Shown in pieces: positions 33,589 to 42,326 of a stretch of 64,000 nt of DNA. Numbering within the stretch: position 1 is the first letter of the stretch; each line of letters begins with the position of its first letter. Both the position numbers and the translations under genes were made by a program. The notes beneath the pieces are model-generated. The model ran no database searches, was not told the origin of the DNA, and was given only the letters and a program-made list of their open reading frames with translations. This DNA is from a virus. The stretch is taken from IMG/VR virus record IMGVR_UViG_3300028608_000008, positions 60,246 through 124,245 of that record, one strand, 5' to 3'.

Positions 33589-34110
33589 ATGGATAAGCAA
33601 CCAAACGAAAAAGGCACCAGCTATTCTTCTGCTGACGAAATCCGCGAATTGAAAGCGCGTATTGTCGAACTGGAAGAGGAGTTGCAGCCGTTCCTCGACA
33701 AAGAGTGGTTGAAGAACCGCGTCAAGCTGATCGTCGGCATTCTGTTTCCGGGCGGCAAGTACGACGCTCCCGGCGCGATGATTCCAAAAGAACATCGCCA
33801 CCCCGAAAAATACTGGTGGTGGAATGGCGTTGACCACACCATCGACGATATCGAAAACTGGGAAATGGGCGACGGGGTTTCCCTCGAACTTGAAACCTAC
33901 ACGGGCGGCGGCGATACCGACCGTTACGGTTTCGACATTCCGCGAGAGTGGTTGAAAATCGAAAACGATTGCGAGTGTGTCCGTACCGTAATCGAATGGG
34001 CGAAAGCCGGACACGAAGCAAAAGAAGCCGCCAAACGAAAATCTGAACTGGCGGCTGCTGAGCGTGAATTGGAAATTGCGCAACGCAAAGTAGCTCAACT
34101 CAAAGGGTAG
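33589..34110 (+). CDS. Hypothetical protein with terminal coiled coils
   Basis: 173 residues from ATG 33589 after AAGGAGACG. Coiled coil at the start (~18-42) and at the end (~140-173), with a Trp-rich globular centre (YWWWNGVDHTIDD, FDIPREWL). Probably soluble and oligomeric. Function unknown. Confidence 0.72.
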   Translation: MDKQPNEKGTSYSSADEIRELKARIVELEEELQPFLDKEWLKNRVKLIVGILFPGGKYDAPGAMIPKEHRHPEKYWWWNGVDHTIDDIENWEMGDGVSLELETYTGGGDTDRYGFDIPREWLKIENDCECVRTVIEWAKAGHEAKEAAKRKSELAAAERELEIAQRKVAQLKG

Positions 34111-34112
34111 GG

Positions 34113-34274
34113 ATGAAAATGACTGTAAACATTCGTTGGCTGTTTTGGGCCTGTGTCGCTGGCCTCGCAGCCGTAATGCTGCAACACTCCCCCGCTACGC
34201 CGTCGAATGTTTGCGGTTACACCGCGCTGTTCGTTTCGGCAATGGTTTTGGTTTATCGGTATAGGACAAAGTAA
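34113..34274 (+). CDS. Very small membrane protein
   Basis: 53 residues; ATG 34113 (or 34119). Two hydrophobic stretches (9-22, WLFWACVAGLAAVM; ~37-48, TALFVSAMVLVY) with a short Ser/Pro turn and a basic end (YRYRTK). Fits exactly between its neighbours. Confidence 0.6.
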   Translation: MKMTVNIRWLFWACVAGLAAVMLQHSPATPSNVCGYTALFVSAMVLVYRYRTK

Positions 34275-34276
34275 AA

Positions 34277-35248
34277 ATGGAATCTCAAATGACTCCGCAA
34301 CATCAACTCGCTCGCCTCAACGCAGCGCGGATGCAAACCTTTTTCGGCAAAGTGTATCCCGGTTGCCGCGTGCATCTGGTTACGTGCGAAACGGACGGCC
34401 TGACCTATCTGCAAATCGACGGCGTAGTTGCCTTTCTGATCGAACGTTCGAAAGGTATCGTCTCTACCAAAATCTTCCGTCACTCTGACGGCGGGCGTTT
34501 GTTCCTGTTTGACAACAGCCCGAAAGAAGGCGACCGCGACCGCCGCCTGAAAACGCACGTCCGCATGTGGCAACTGTTTGTGAACTCGCAGCAAGGTAAA
34601 GACGTTTTGTCACGCTGGAGAATCCCAACCGGCAACGCCACGCTGAACCGCATGCTGGAAAACGGAATGCCAACCACTACTCTACGCATGGTGGCCAAAA
34701 GTCCCGAACCTGATACCGAATCAGAATACAAAAAGTATGTGCCGCGCCAGCCTGTGGTAAAGCCGCGCAAGTTTCCGGTGCAGCGTTTCAACATTTTGGT
34801 AGTGCAGGACGGCAAGCACGGGAACCAACACCTCGACGCGTTCCTTGACACCACGATCCAGTTCCGCAAAGTGGCCGAACAACGCATTATTCTGTTTACG
34901 CAAAACCCACTGATGGAAAATCTGGTTCACCGGTTGAAACAGCGGCAAGATCACGCGAAGTTTGATCTGACGTTCCAGTGGGCGCAAACTCTGGAAGAAC
35001 TGACCGAGTGTTTTGAAACTGCGCAAACCGACAAAGCGGATTACGTTGACCTGCACCTGATCGTGGATGCGCCCGATCTGGTTGAAGTACAGGTAGAACG
35101 CCGCAACTGGTTCAACACGCGTTCGCAAACTTTCAAAGCCATTGCACTGCAAGACGTGGCCGAAGCGTGTCCAATCATTTCGGTAATCATCCCCGAACCC
35201 AAAATCGAAAAGGTTGGTGAACAATGGGCGGATCATTTGGCGGAATGA
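34277..35248 (+). CDS. Hypothetical protein
   Basis: 323 residues, starting two bases after the previous stop. Alpha/beta; N-terminal third with CR-V-H-L-V-T-C-E; C-terminal part with many hydrophobic strands (RFNILVVQDGKHGNQHLDAF; YVDLHLIVDAPDLVEVQVE; ACPIISVIIPEPKIE), reminiscent of a Rossmann-like or receiver-like fold. No motif strong enough to name it. Confidence 0.72.
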   Translation: MESQMTPQHQLARLNAARMQTFFGKVYPGCRVHLVTCETDGLTYLQIDGVVAFLIERSKGIVSTKIFRHSDGGRLFLFDNSPKEGDRDRRLKTHVRMWQLFVNSQQGKDVLSRWRIPTGNATLNRMLENGMPTTTLRMVAKSPEPDTESEYKKYVPRQPVVKPRKFPVQRFNILVVQDGKHGNQHLDAFLDTTIQFRKVAEQRIILFTQNPLMENLVHRLKQRQDHAKFDLTFQWAQTLEELTECFETAQTDKADYVDLHLIVDAPDLVEVQVERRNWFNTRSQTFKAIALQDVAEACPIISVIIPEPKIEKVGEQWADHLAE

Positions 35249-35562
35249 TGATGCGGCACGCTATGCGACTCGGTATGGGTGGCGTATCTAGTGGCCTGCA
35301 AAAAAGCGAAAGCGTGCCTGCCGATGTTTCGTGGGCGCGCATTGTAGATCGTGAAACGAAGCATGAACTTGAGCGAATCAAACGTGAACGCGAAAGCGAC
35401 CGTGACCACGCAATCGACACGTTTCAGGTTTTGCTTTTGCGGCACCAGCAAGAACTGTACGACGCGGGTTTGCTGAAAGACGGCGACACCTTGTACAAAA
35501 TTCTTTGCCGGGCCGCTGGCATCCCGTACAGGAAAAGGAAACGCAGAAATGGGAAAGGGTGA
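35224..35562 (+). CDS. Small basic hypothetical protein
   Basis: 112 residues; ATG lies inside the previous gene (25-base overlap). Gly/Met-rich start, long Arg/Glu helix (VDRETKHELERIKRERESDR), strongly basic end (RKRKRRNGKG). Could interact with nucleic acid. Confidence 0.65.
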   Translation: MGGSFGGMMMRHAMRLGMGGVSSGLQKSESVPADVSWARIVDRETKHELERIKRERESDRDHAIDTFQVLLLRHQQELYDAGLLKDGDTLYKILCRAAGIPYRKRKRRNGKG

Positions 35563-36043
35563 AATCCTGTTGCCCGTTGCAACACCAATCGTCAAGCCTT
35601 CGCGTCACCTGACCACGCCGATGTTTACCGATTCGAAAATGTTTACCCACATTTTCCTGTCCCGACATTACGTTTCGGTTTACGGTGAAGCACTGTCGTA
35701 CTACATCGTGCAGGACAACGCTCTGAAAGAAGCCCGGCGCAAAGCAGACAGTAGACGCAAAGTGCAAATCGAAGTCTATTCGTCATGGTTGCTCGACGGC
35801 GTGTTGACCGAAAAGCTCATGCGCGAATTCCCTGACCCGGAAAACGCCACGCTGACAGACGTGTTGTGGAATGCTGTAAAGTACCTAAAGCGTAGCGGCC
35901 CGTTTGGCAAACGCACGCCAGCCGGTATGCGGGACGAAGACCGCAACTGGAAATTGTACACCGACGAAAACGGCGTAGAACGTTTACGTCTTTCTCTCGA
36001 ATACCAAAAGGTTCCTGTTTATGAAGCCGCGCCGACTCATTGA
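35549..36043 (+). CDS. Hypothetical protein
   Basis: 164 residues, overlapping both neighbours by 14 and 23 bases. Mixed alpha/beta; no membrane segment or motif recognised. Confidence 0.7.
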   Translation: MGKGEILLPVATPIVKPSRHLTTPMFTDSKMFTHIFLSRHYVSVYGEALSYYIVQDNALKEARRKADSRRKVQIEVYSSWLLDGVLTEKLMREFPDPENATLTDVLWNAVKYLKRSGPFGKRTPAGMRDEDRNWKLYTDENGVERLRLSLEYQKVPVYEAAPTH

Positions 36044-36959
36044 GTTTGAAAATTCCGATGCTGAAAAAGTCGAACAGCTTGAAGGCACGCTGCATGACGC
36101 GACCACTGCGCTTTTCGAAATCAAAAAGCTGTTGACCAAAGGCGGCACCCTGCTGGAGTTTTTCGACGACGTTGAAAAGCTGGTGACTGCCGAACCGGTT
36201 CGTGCCGCTTTGCATTGGCGCCGTGACAACACTGTGCGTCTGAAAAAGAAGGCGAAAGTGCAATCGACTTTGCTCATTCCAGAAATGGGCCAGCCTGAAA
36301 TGTTGCGACCGGCTGACCAGATTTACTTTCAGGCAACCGAGCGTGACGTTACCCGAATGCCCGTGCTGTTCAAAGACGGAAAGCGCGTAATGTGTTCCGT
36401 TATCAAGATCGAAGGCACGAAGCTGAAAGGCATTGTTGTCGGCACCGGGCAGATGGTGCAATTGCAAAATCTTATTATCGGACAGAACGACGATTTCATT
36501 TCGATTCAGCAAGGGCACCTGTCGTCCGTTCCGAAAGGCCGGTTGATCGAAGTGTACCCGGCGCCCAAACAGTACACCGGCCAGCGGGCGTGGGGCCGCT
36601 TAAACTTCGGCTGCCAAACCCAACCGAAAACCGCTGGGTTCTGGCGTGAGTCTATCGAAAAGTCTACTGAGCTTGGCGGCTCTTTGCCGTTTCCAGTGCG
36701 CATGAAATTGGAAACGTTTGAAAAAGAAGCGTTCCTCAAACAGTTGGCAATCGAAGAACGTCGGGCCACCAAACGCAATATGAAAGGTTGGAGCACCAAC
36801 CGCTGGGATGGTTCGAAAAACGGTTCGGCTGAATTCCAGTACAAAGGCTGGCGTTGGCCGTCTGGTTACAAAACGTATCTCGAAGGCGGCGTTTTGCCTT
36901 CGGCATCGTTCTTCAAATTCATCATGGGTTACGAACTTCCCGGTTTGCCCGCTTTATAA
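36021..36959 (+). CDS. Hypothetical protein
   Basis: 312 residues. Acidic helical start, then a strand-rich middle with an IIKIEGTKLKGIVVG..VQLQNLII pattern typical of an SH3/KOW-like barrel (about 134-160), then a Trp/Lys-rich part. Nucleic-acid binding is possible; function unknown. Confidence 0.72.
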   Translation: MKPRRLIEFENSDAEKVEQLEGTLHDATTALFEIKKLLTKGGTLLEFFDDVEKLVTAEPVRAALHWRRDNTVRLKKKAKVQSTLLIPEMGQPEMLRPADQIYFQATERDVTRMPVLFKDGKRVMCSVIKIEGTKLKGIVVGTGQMVQLQNLIIGQNDDFISIQQGHLSSVPKGRLIEVYPAPKQYTGQRAWGRLNFGCQTQPKTAGFWRESIEKSTELGGSLPFPVRMKLETFEKEAFLKQLAIEERRATKRNMKGWSTNRWDGSKNGSAEFQYKGWRWPSGYKTYLEGGVLPSASFFKFIMGYELPGLPAL

Positions 36960-36974
36960 AAAGGAGATTCACCA

Positions 36975-37415
36975 ATGGTCCCTGTTCAATTCAAATCGTT
37001 GTACAACATTTTCATGGGCGACACTGGTTCCGGTCGCACCAACAGCCTCCTGCATGGCGTACTGGTGGATACCAATCGTCACGCCGACGTAATCGCGGTA
37101 ATCGTTTCCGAAGAATGCAGTGCGCATAACCTGACCCGCGTTCTGATGGATAACGAAAACGTACATTCGCTCGGCATTGACCCAAACCGCACTATTTTCT
37201 GCGGCACCGAAAACCTCATGCTCGTTCTGCGTGACGTGATGCCGCAAGGTCCGGTGCATTTGTTTGTCGATGCTCCAAACAAAACGCGCATCAACACCTA
37301 CGGCAACAACGATGGTTCGCAGTCGCGTGTTTTGCGTTTTGACAATGCGCGCCTGAATGAAGCTGCGGAAATCGTACAGAAGCTTTCTGTTACCGTAGAC
37401 CTGACCGCGCTGTAA
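36975..37415 (+). CDS. P-loop-like protein with Arg in place of Walker A Lys
   Basis: 146 residues; ATG after AAGGAGATTCACC. MGDTGSGRTNSLLHG (14-28) is laid out as a Walker A loop (G-x-x-G-x-G-[K]-T), but the invariant Lys is Arg21. A Walker-B-like strand (VHLFVDAP) follows near residue 96. At this length it is a minimal RecA/DnaB-like core at best. Either an unusual nucleotide binder or a degenerate partner subunit. Confidence 0.6.
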   Translation: MVPVQFKSLYNIFMGDTGSGRTNSLLHGVLVDTNRHADVIAVIVSEECSAHNLTRVLMDNENVHSLGIDPNRTIFCGTENLMLVLRDVMPQGPVHLFVDAPNKTRINTYGNNDGSQSRVLRFDNARLNEAAEIVQKLSVTVDLTAL

Positions 37416-37419
37416 TCGT

Positions 37420-37659
37420 ATGGATTGGTTGCCACTAATCTGCATGTTGGCGCCGCTCATGTTCCCTGTTCTGATTTGGGTAAACCATTGCATTCATTCG
37501 GACGGTAAAAACATCCGTCTCGAAATGCTCAAATCAGACCAGCGGATCATGGACGAATTCTTTCACAAAATGCGAACCGGACAATACGCCCGCCATTACA
37601 CAGGGCCAGTGGGACCGCAAGGCCCGCAAGGTTTGCAGCAACCAAAGAGACAACAATGA
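37420..37659 (+). CDS. Small membrane protein with collagen-like tail
   Basis: 79 residues. Hydrophobic N-terminal segment (~5-22), then a charged helix, then G-P-V-G-P-Q-G-P-Q-G collagen-type triplets and a Gln-rich end. Stop overlaps the next start (ATGA). Confidence 0.65.
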   Translation: MDWLPLICMLAPLMFPVLIWVNHCIHSDGKNIRLEMLKSDQRIMDEFFHKMRTGQYARHYTGPVGPQGPQGLQQPKRQQ

Positions 37660-38294
37660 ATCACTGCCACTACTGCAAACATCCATACGTCCACCGTCCA
37701 ATCACGCAAGTGCTGCAACCGGAAACCATCGCCAAAATCGAATTCGGTGATCGGTCACGCGGCTTGTGTTTGGACTGCGCTGTTCTGTTTCTCGGTCGCC
37801 CGCTGGAAGAACACGATTACATTCCGCAAAACAAACCGGCACCGATCCCGTTCTGCCCAATGCCTCCACACATTCCGACCGCTGCCAAAATGAACGATTT
37901 CATGCGGCGCTGTTTGGTTTGGAAGAAAGGTGTGCGCAGACAGACCACCATTGAAATGGGCGTGCGGCTTTCTGCGTTTTCCGAACCGTTGGTTTTCGAT
38001 GGTGAGTATATCGCAATCGGCTACCAGCCCGGCGCACAGGCGTGGCCTGCCTTGATCCTGTTCAACAAATATCCGTTTCTGGAACAACACCGCCCCGTCG
38101 CAATCAACGGGCATATTCCAGACTTTGAAGCGGGGATGCAAGTTGCAAACCGTTTGCTCAACGAAGCTATTCGCGATTGGATGAAGAAAAACGTTCAACT
38201 GAAACGCTGGTGCGATTCGTGTCACGACTTTTCCGTTGTTGACGGCGTATGCGAACACCGACCAAACCCAACCTTTCACGGAGAATCGAAATGA
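37656..38294 (+). CDS. Protein with multiple Cys pairs (zinc-ribbon-like)
   Basis: 212 residues, ATGA overlap. N-terminal C-x-x-C (HCHYCKHPY) and LCLDC, then C-terminal WCDSCHDF..GVC: two separated candidate zinc ribbons around a Pro-rich and strand-rich centre. Likely nucleic-acid or protein binding; the family is unknown. Confidence 0.68.
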   Translation: MNHCHYCKHPYVHRPITQVLQPETIAKIEFGDRSRGLCLDCAVLFLGRPLEEHDYIPQNKPAPIPFCPMPPHIPTAAKMNDFMRRCLVWKKGVRRQTTIEMGVRLSAFSEPLVFDGEYIAIGYQPGAQAWPALILFNKYPFLEQHRPVAINGHIPDFEAGMQVANRLLNEAIRDWMKKNVQLKRWCDSCHDFSVVDGVCEHRPNPTFHGESK

Positions 38295-38809
38295 ACGAAT
38301 TGCCAAACGCCGATAAACTGGCCCACGCCCTAACGCTGATCGCTGAACATTACGGCGACCGTTGTGCAGAACGCAGCGGCGTGCCGTTGATGAACCACAT
38401 CACCGAAGGTTTGCAAATTCTGGATCGCTTCGGTGCCAGTGATTCGGTGAAGGCAGCGTTTTGTTTGCATCCGTTGCTGCAAGCGCCCGCCGACTACAAA
38501 GCAAACTCCGAACGTTTGGCTACTGACGATATGATCGACGTTCAAGTTTTCCGCATGGCTGTCGATTACCGCTGGGCAGCGAATGCGTATTTGTGCAAAC
38601 CGGAAACCGACCACTGGAATCAACACGATATCCATCAAAAAGTCGGCCACCTGTACCCGGAACTGCGCTTGCTGCTGATTGCAGACAAAGAACAGAACCA
38701 GAAAGATTTCATGCTCTACCACTACAACAAACACGAACGTTCGGGTGAACTGAAACGCTACTTCCACAACTGGCTCGACTACCTCGGCGTTTCTGAATTG
38801 AAGGCGTAA
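38291..38809 (+). CDS. HD-like protein with altered metal motif
   Basis: 172 residues from ATG 38291 (ATGA overlap). The N-terminal helices resemble the start of RelA/SpoT-type HD domains (AHALTLIAEHYGD..SGVPLMNHITEG), with H36 in place. The usual H-D pair, however, reads H60-P61 in FCLHPLLQ. The Asp is lost, so a classic metal-HD reaction is doubtful. Similar 'CLHP' proteins are common in large phages but their function is unknown. Confidence 0.6.
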   Translation: MNELPNADKLAHALTLIAEHYGDRCAERSGVPLMNHITEGLQILDRFGASDSVKAAFCLHPLLQAPADYKANSERLATDDMIDVQVFRMAVDYRWAANAYLCKPETDHWNQHDIHQKVGHLYPELRLLLIADKEQNQKDFMLYHYNKHERSGELKRYFHNWLDYLGVSELKA

Positions 38810-38812
38810 CAA

Positions 38813-39142
38813 ATGCAAATCATCTACCGTCAATATTTGGCAGACCCGGAATCCAAAAAGGAAGTCATGGGCTGCCTGTCGGGCGATAAGCAAGCAAAGC
38901 AGTACATTGACGAAATGAACAAACGGGAAGGCGACCGCCCGTGGTTCGTCTGGTCTTCCGAGAAAACCAAAGTGCTGCGCCCGATCAAGCACAAGCCACG
39001 CAAAGCGAAAGCTGTAAAGACTGATGACGCTGCGCAGGTTCTTGATACCGTGGTTCAAGGCGCAATCGCTGATTACAAAACTTCACCACCGACGCCGAAA
39101 CGTACAGGCCGCACTCTCAAGCTGAAAAAGGATTCTGAATAA
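38813..39142 (+). CDS. Basic hypothetical protein
   Basis: 109 residues, three bases after the previous stop. Lys-rich C-terminal half (KVLRPIKHKPRKAKAVK) and basic end (RTGRTLKLKKDSE). No family. Confidence 0.7.
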   Translation: MQIIYRQYLADPESKKEVMGCLSGDKQAKQYIDEMNKREGDRPWFVWSSEKTKVLRPIKHKPRKAKAVKTDDAAQVLDTVVQGAIADYKTSPPTPKRTGRTLKLKKDSE

Positions 39143-39426
39143 TGGCAACCTGCCCACACGGTGTAAACCTCAACGAAGAAGACTGCAACTTCTGTGACCT
39201 GCGCGATGCTCAAGGTTGCGCGGACGGCGAAATGCTGACCTGCCGCCACGGCACCTACATCGAACAAGTCGAATGCGAAGACTGCGCCGAAGATGATTGC
39301 GGCGACATTCCGGGCACCGGCGAAGACGACGAAGACGACGATATGCAGCGCGGCGCCGAACTGGATGCAATGGCCGAACGTCACCGCGAACGGCAAGACT
39401 TTGCGTACTTCCACCCGGAGGATTAA
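39142..39426 (+). CDS. Cys-rich acidic protein
   Basis: 94 residues, TAATG overlap. Seven or more Cys residues in C-x-x-C/H pairs (CPHGVNL..CNFC..CRHG..CEDC) followed by an Asp/Glu stretch. The CPHG/CRHG repeats suggest two small zinc-binding knuckles. Function unknown. Confidence 0.68.
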   Translation: MATCPHGVNLNEEDCNFCDLRDAQGCADGEMLTCRHGTYIEQVECEDCAEDDCGDIPGTGEDDEDDDMQRGAELDAMAERHRERQDFAYFHPED

Positions 39427-39429
39427 GCA

Positions 39430-39666
39430 ATGGCCGACGCAAACCGAAGCTGGACCGTGTTAAACAATTTTCACCGGCCCCAATGCACCAAAACTGCTGG
39501 GTTGTTTCGGTTGTCGGTAGATAACTCTGGTGCGCATATGCTGCATGCCAGTTTTGTAAACCACCAAGCCAGCATGGATACCGACCGCGCTAGCATTATC
39601 AAATTGCGCGACGACCTCACAAAGTTTCTGGACGCCACTGCGCCCGATGGAGAAAGCAATGGGTGA
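39430..39666 (+). CDS. Small hypothetical protein
   Basis: 78 residues, three bases after the previous stop. Soluble, Ser/Asn-rich, one helix at the end. Overlaps the next gene by eight bases. Confidence 0.65.
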   Translation: MADANRSWTVLNNFHRPQCTKTAGLFRLSVDNSGAHMLHASFVNHQASMDTDRASIIKLRDDLTKFLDATAPDGESNG

Positions 39667-40186
39667 CTACATTGCAATTCGCTACAACCTGACAATCAAA
39701 CCGGAACACCGGGCCAAGGTGTCCAAACAAAACATGCGGCGCGAAGCGTGCCAGCCGTTGGATTGGGCACGCGCTGATTTGCGTTTTGCTGACCACGCCC
39801 AGCAACTGGTTTGGCAACAATTCCTGTTGCACGAAATCAGCCAGCGTTTCCCCGATGCCTGCCTGCTCCATTACAATCCGCAAGGTTGGGAATTCCAACG
39901 CCGTTATTTCAGTTGGGAAACTGGCGAAATGAAAGGCACCGTTTGCCACAAAGTCATTCCGGGTGGCGTGCAAATGTTGGCGCAGGTTCTGCCGCTGATT
40001 GCGGACGAATGGAAAGTCGAAGTCGCAATTCGTGATCTGCTAATGTCTCACGGGCAGTACGAAATGCACGGTTGCGAGCCGGTCGATATCTATTCGCACA
40101 CTGGCGACGATCTGTTCCGTGATCGTGTCAAGAAAGCGGAAGATGAAGAAGAAAAAGAATTCGGGGGCCAGTGGGGCTTCCGTTAA
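39659..40186 (+). CDS. Hypothetical protein
   Basis: 175 residues from ATG 39659, eight bases after GGAG (ATG 39647 lacks a site). Alpha/beta with a Trp-rich core (GWEFQRRYFSWETGE) and an acidic/basic helical end. No family recognised. Confidence 0.7.
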   Translation: MGDYIAIRYNLTIKPEHRAKVSKQNMRREACQPLDWARADLRFADHAQQLVWQQFLLHEISQRFPDACLLHYNPQGWEFQRRYFSWETGEMKGTVCHKVIPGGVQMLAQVLPLIADEWKVEVAIRDLLMSHGQYEMHGCEPVDIYSHTGDDLFRDRVKKAEDEEEKEFGGQWGFR

Positions 40187-40205
40187 TTGATATGGAGATT
40201 TTGTT

Positions 40206-41450
40206 GTGACTACTCAGATTCGCATTCGCTGCACCGATCCGTTCCACGCCGAAGTATTGCTGGACGAAGCACCGGGCAAACTTTTGCTCAACGTGCTGGG
40301 CCGTTCTTACGAAGGTTTTCTCGCCCGTGGTGAAGGCGCGCAGGTAATCCGTGCGCTTACCAAACTGGCAAAAGAAGACAACACCGGCACCATCACGCTG
40401 GTTCCCAAACTCGCAAACTATTTGCTACGCATTGTCACCGAGCGCATCGCCCACTTCGCTTACCGCATGAATCAGGTAAACGACAAAGTGGAAAACCAGC
40501 GCTGGGGCAAAAACGGTTTGAAGCTGACCGACGAAATGTTGGAAGCTTCGCAAGGCCACGACGAAATCTATCGTTTGTCGCAAGTGCTCACCGTTCTTAC
40601 TCTGGCTTCGCGTCATTACGCAAACGTCTATTTCATTCGTGAAGACCTCGAAGACAAAGAGGACGACGAAGACGAATCCGATCTGACTTCCGGCACCGAC
40701 TACAGCGAACTCGATGACGACGATATGCTGGATGAAGACGAAACGCCGGAAGAAATCGCCGAACGTATTTCGTCCGAATCTCCAACCACGCAGCGCCGCA
40801 CTATTTCCGAAGCGCGTGGTTTCGGAATTGACATTGTTGGGCGACTGGCAGACTGCAATTGCAGCGGGCATGCACTGCAATTCATTTCCATGCACGAAGT
40901 CATGACCGACGCCGAAAAAGAATTGTGGGCAAACAAACCTGATTACAATCTGCTGTATTCGGCAATTGTTCAGTACATCAAATTTGCCAAAAACAATCAC
41001 GAGCACGTTGTAGTTCGCGAACTGACTCAGGCCGAAGCCAACACGGTACGCCATCCAGAAGACTCGCAATTGTTTGCAGTTGAGCAGTTGCCCATGCCGA
41101 AGGCGGGCATACCCGATTCCAAAGTTCAGGAAATCGCGGGCAAGGTTTTCAAACGGGCAACCGGACATTCCGTAGACGGCCAACCGCCGATCCTCAAACC
41201 GGAAGGTGTGGAACGTTGGGTAGTGTCGGTCGAAACGTTTATGACCGTTGAAGAACGCGAAATGATTGCGCCGATGGAAACCAATCTGGAATCGTCGCTG
41301 TCTGAAATGTTTGCGCATCACTACGAATCCAAGGATTCCGAAAAGACCGGCCTGTACCGCGTGCTGGTCGCGTGCGAATCCCAATGTCCAGCCGACGACA
41401 ACCATCTGTATCTGGTCGTAACTGATTTGCCGAAGCGCGCCAATTCCTAA
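40206..41450 (+). CDS. Large acidic hypothetical protein (GTG start)
   Basis: 414 residues from GTG 40206, with GGAG upstream. An N-terminal helical domain (~1-150), an Asp/Glu-rich linker (residues ~150-190), then an alpha/beta C-terminal domain. No catalytic motif found. It is the last gene before cassette D and resembles in layout the acidic proteins at 18764 and 19843. Confidence 0.73.
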   Translation: MTTQIRIRCTDPFHAEVLLDEAPGKLLLNVLGRSYEGFLARGEGAQVIRALTKLAKEDNTGTITLVPKLANYLLRIVTERIAHFAYRMNQVNDKVENQRWGKNGLKLTDEMLEASQGHDEIYRLSQVLTVLTLASRHYANVYFIREDLEDKEDDEDESDLTSGTDYSELDDDDMLDEDETPEEIAERISSESPTTQRRTISEARGFGIDIVGRLADCNCSGHALQFISMHEVMTDAEKELWANKPDYNLLYSAIVQYIKFAKNNHEHVVVRELTQAEANTVRHPEDSQLFAVEQLPMPKAGIPDSKVQEIAGKVFKRATGHSVDGQPPILKPEGVERWVVSVETFMTVEEREMIAPMETNLESSLSEMFAHHYESKDSEKTGLYRVLVACESQCPADDNHLYLVVTDLPKRANS

Positions 41451-41463
41451 AATCGGACGGTGG

Positions 41464-41580
41464 AAACATCCAGTAGGTCGTAAGTCTTAGGGCTTTCGGC
41501 CTACTGCCGTTTGTGGGATAATGTCCATGCTGTGGAGAGACTGTGCTCTGCGGCCAACACTTACGACTTACTGGAAGTTT
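41464..41580 (+). promoter_or_regulatory. Promoter cassette D with inverted 21-base arms
   Basis: Left arm 41464-41484 (AAACATCC..GTAGGTCGTAAG); right arm 41560-41580 (CTTACGACTTACTGGAAGTTT), 75 bases between. Arm complementarity is the best of the five (19 of 21). Extended -10 TGG-GATAAT (41515-41522) starts 33 bases after the left arm; TTTCGG lies 17 bases upstream. Transcript hairpin around an AGACTGTG loop (about 41533-41553). Confidence 0.82.
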
Positions 41581-41593
41581 GGGGACACATAGA

Positions 41594-41944
41594 ATGGCAC
41601 GTAAACCGAAACAGGAATACTCGGAAGCTTCGCAACTTTTGGACCGCTTCACTTTCGAGATATCCGTCCATTTCAAGGATGAAAATGCCTGCCGCTTTTT
41701 AGTGGTGGACGTTCGTGCCCGGTCGTTGACCGAAGCCAAACATTTGGTCGTTCTGCAATACCGCAACAAAGACAATGCCTTTGTGCAGGAATGGGTTCGC
41801 ACCTATCACCACGGTCGTGATCGTTCGTGGTTGCGCGAAGGACACAAAAACTACTACCCGCAAATTGTTCAGGTCCGCCAGTACGACCGTGCAATCTATG
41901 AACGTTTGCTGAAAGAAAGGAATGCAGAATATGCAGTTCAATGA
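41594..41944 (+). CDS. Hypothetical protein, first gene of cassette D unit
   Basis: 116 residues from ATG 41594 after GGGGACACATAG. Basic, alpha/beta (FTFEISVHFKDENACRFLVVD). No family. Overlaps the next gene by 14 bases. Confidence 0.72.
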   Translation: MARKPKQEYSEASQLLDRFTFEISVHFKDENACRFLVVDVRARSLTEAKHLVVLQYRNKDNAFVQEWVRTYHHGRDRSWLREGHKNYYPQIVQVRQYDRAIYERLLKERNAEYAVQ

Positions 41945-42170
41945 GCTACCCGCAAAACTGCAAGTTTGTTTGCTCGGTGGAGTTCTTGCCGCAATCGAAG
42001 GCGAGGCCGTGCGACACAAAAGCAAGCTGGCCGGAATTGTTAGCGCACTGACCCGCAACATCGGTCTAGGCGAAGACGATATCGACAATATCATTGACAA
42101 CCTTTCGGAAGAAGAAAAGCGAGTGCTGCGCGCATACAGTGACCAACTGTTGGCAGCAAACAAATCGTAA
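41931..42170 (+). CDS. Small helical hypothetical protein
   Basis: 79 residues from ATG 41931, nine bases after AAGGA (ATG 41922 would start directly on it). Helical, with acidic C-terminal half. Function unknown. Confidence 0.68.
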   Translation: MQFNELPAKLQVCLLGGVLAAIEGEAVRHKSKLAGIVSALTRNIGLGEDDIDNIIDNLSEEEKRVLRAYSDQLLAANKS

Positions 42171-42182
42171 CACCGCAACACC

Positions 42183-42291
42183 GGGCGTCTTCGGGCGCCC
42201 AACCAAAGCCGCTCATTAGCGCACGCAATACAAAAGTTTGTCGGAACTGAAAACCGACCCACGCTGCAAACACCTTGGCTACTCCCAGCCA
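42183..42291 (+). promoter_or_regulatory. Three-hairpin leader
   Basis: The 156-base gap before the gene at 42327 holds GGGCG..CGCCC (42183-42200, UUCG-type loop), GTCGG-AACTGAAAA-CCGAC (42240-42258) and TGGCT-ACTCCC-AGCCA (42276-42291). No U-tract, so a structured 5' leader seems more likely than a terminator. I see no gene in this gap. Confidence 0.5.
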
Positions 42292-42326
42292 CACGAAAAC
42301 TTAAAACCTTAATGGGAACTACTGTA

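Noticed and set aside
37420-37659. Tail fibre fragment, because of collagen-like triplets
   Set aside because: Only three triplets, and the protein starts with a membrane segment; not a fibre.
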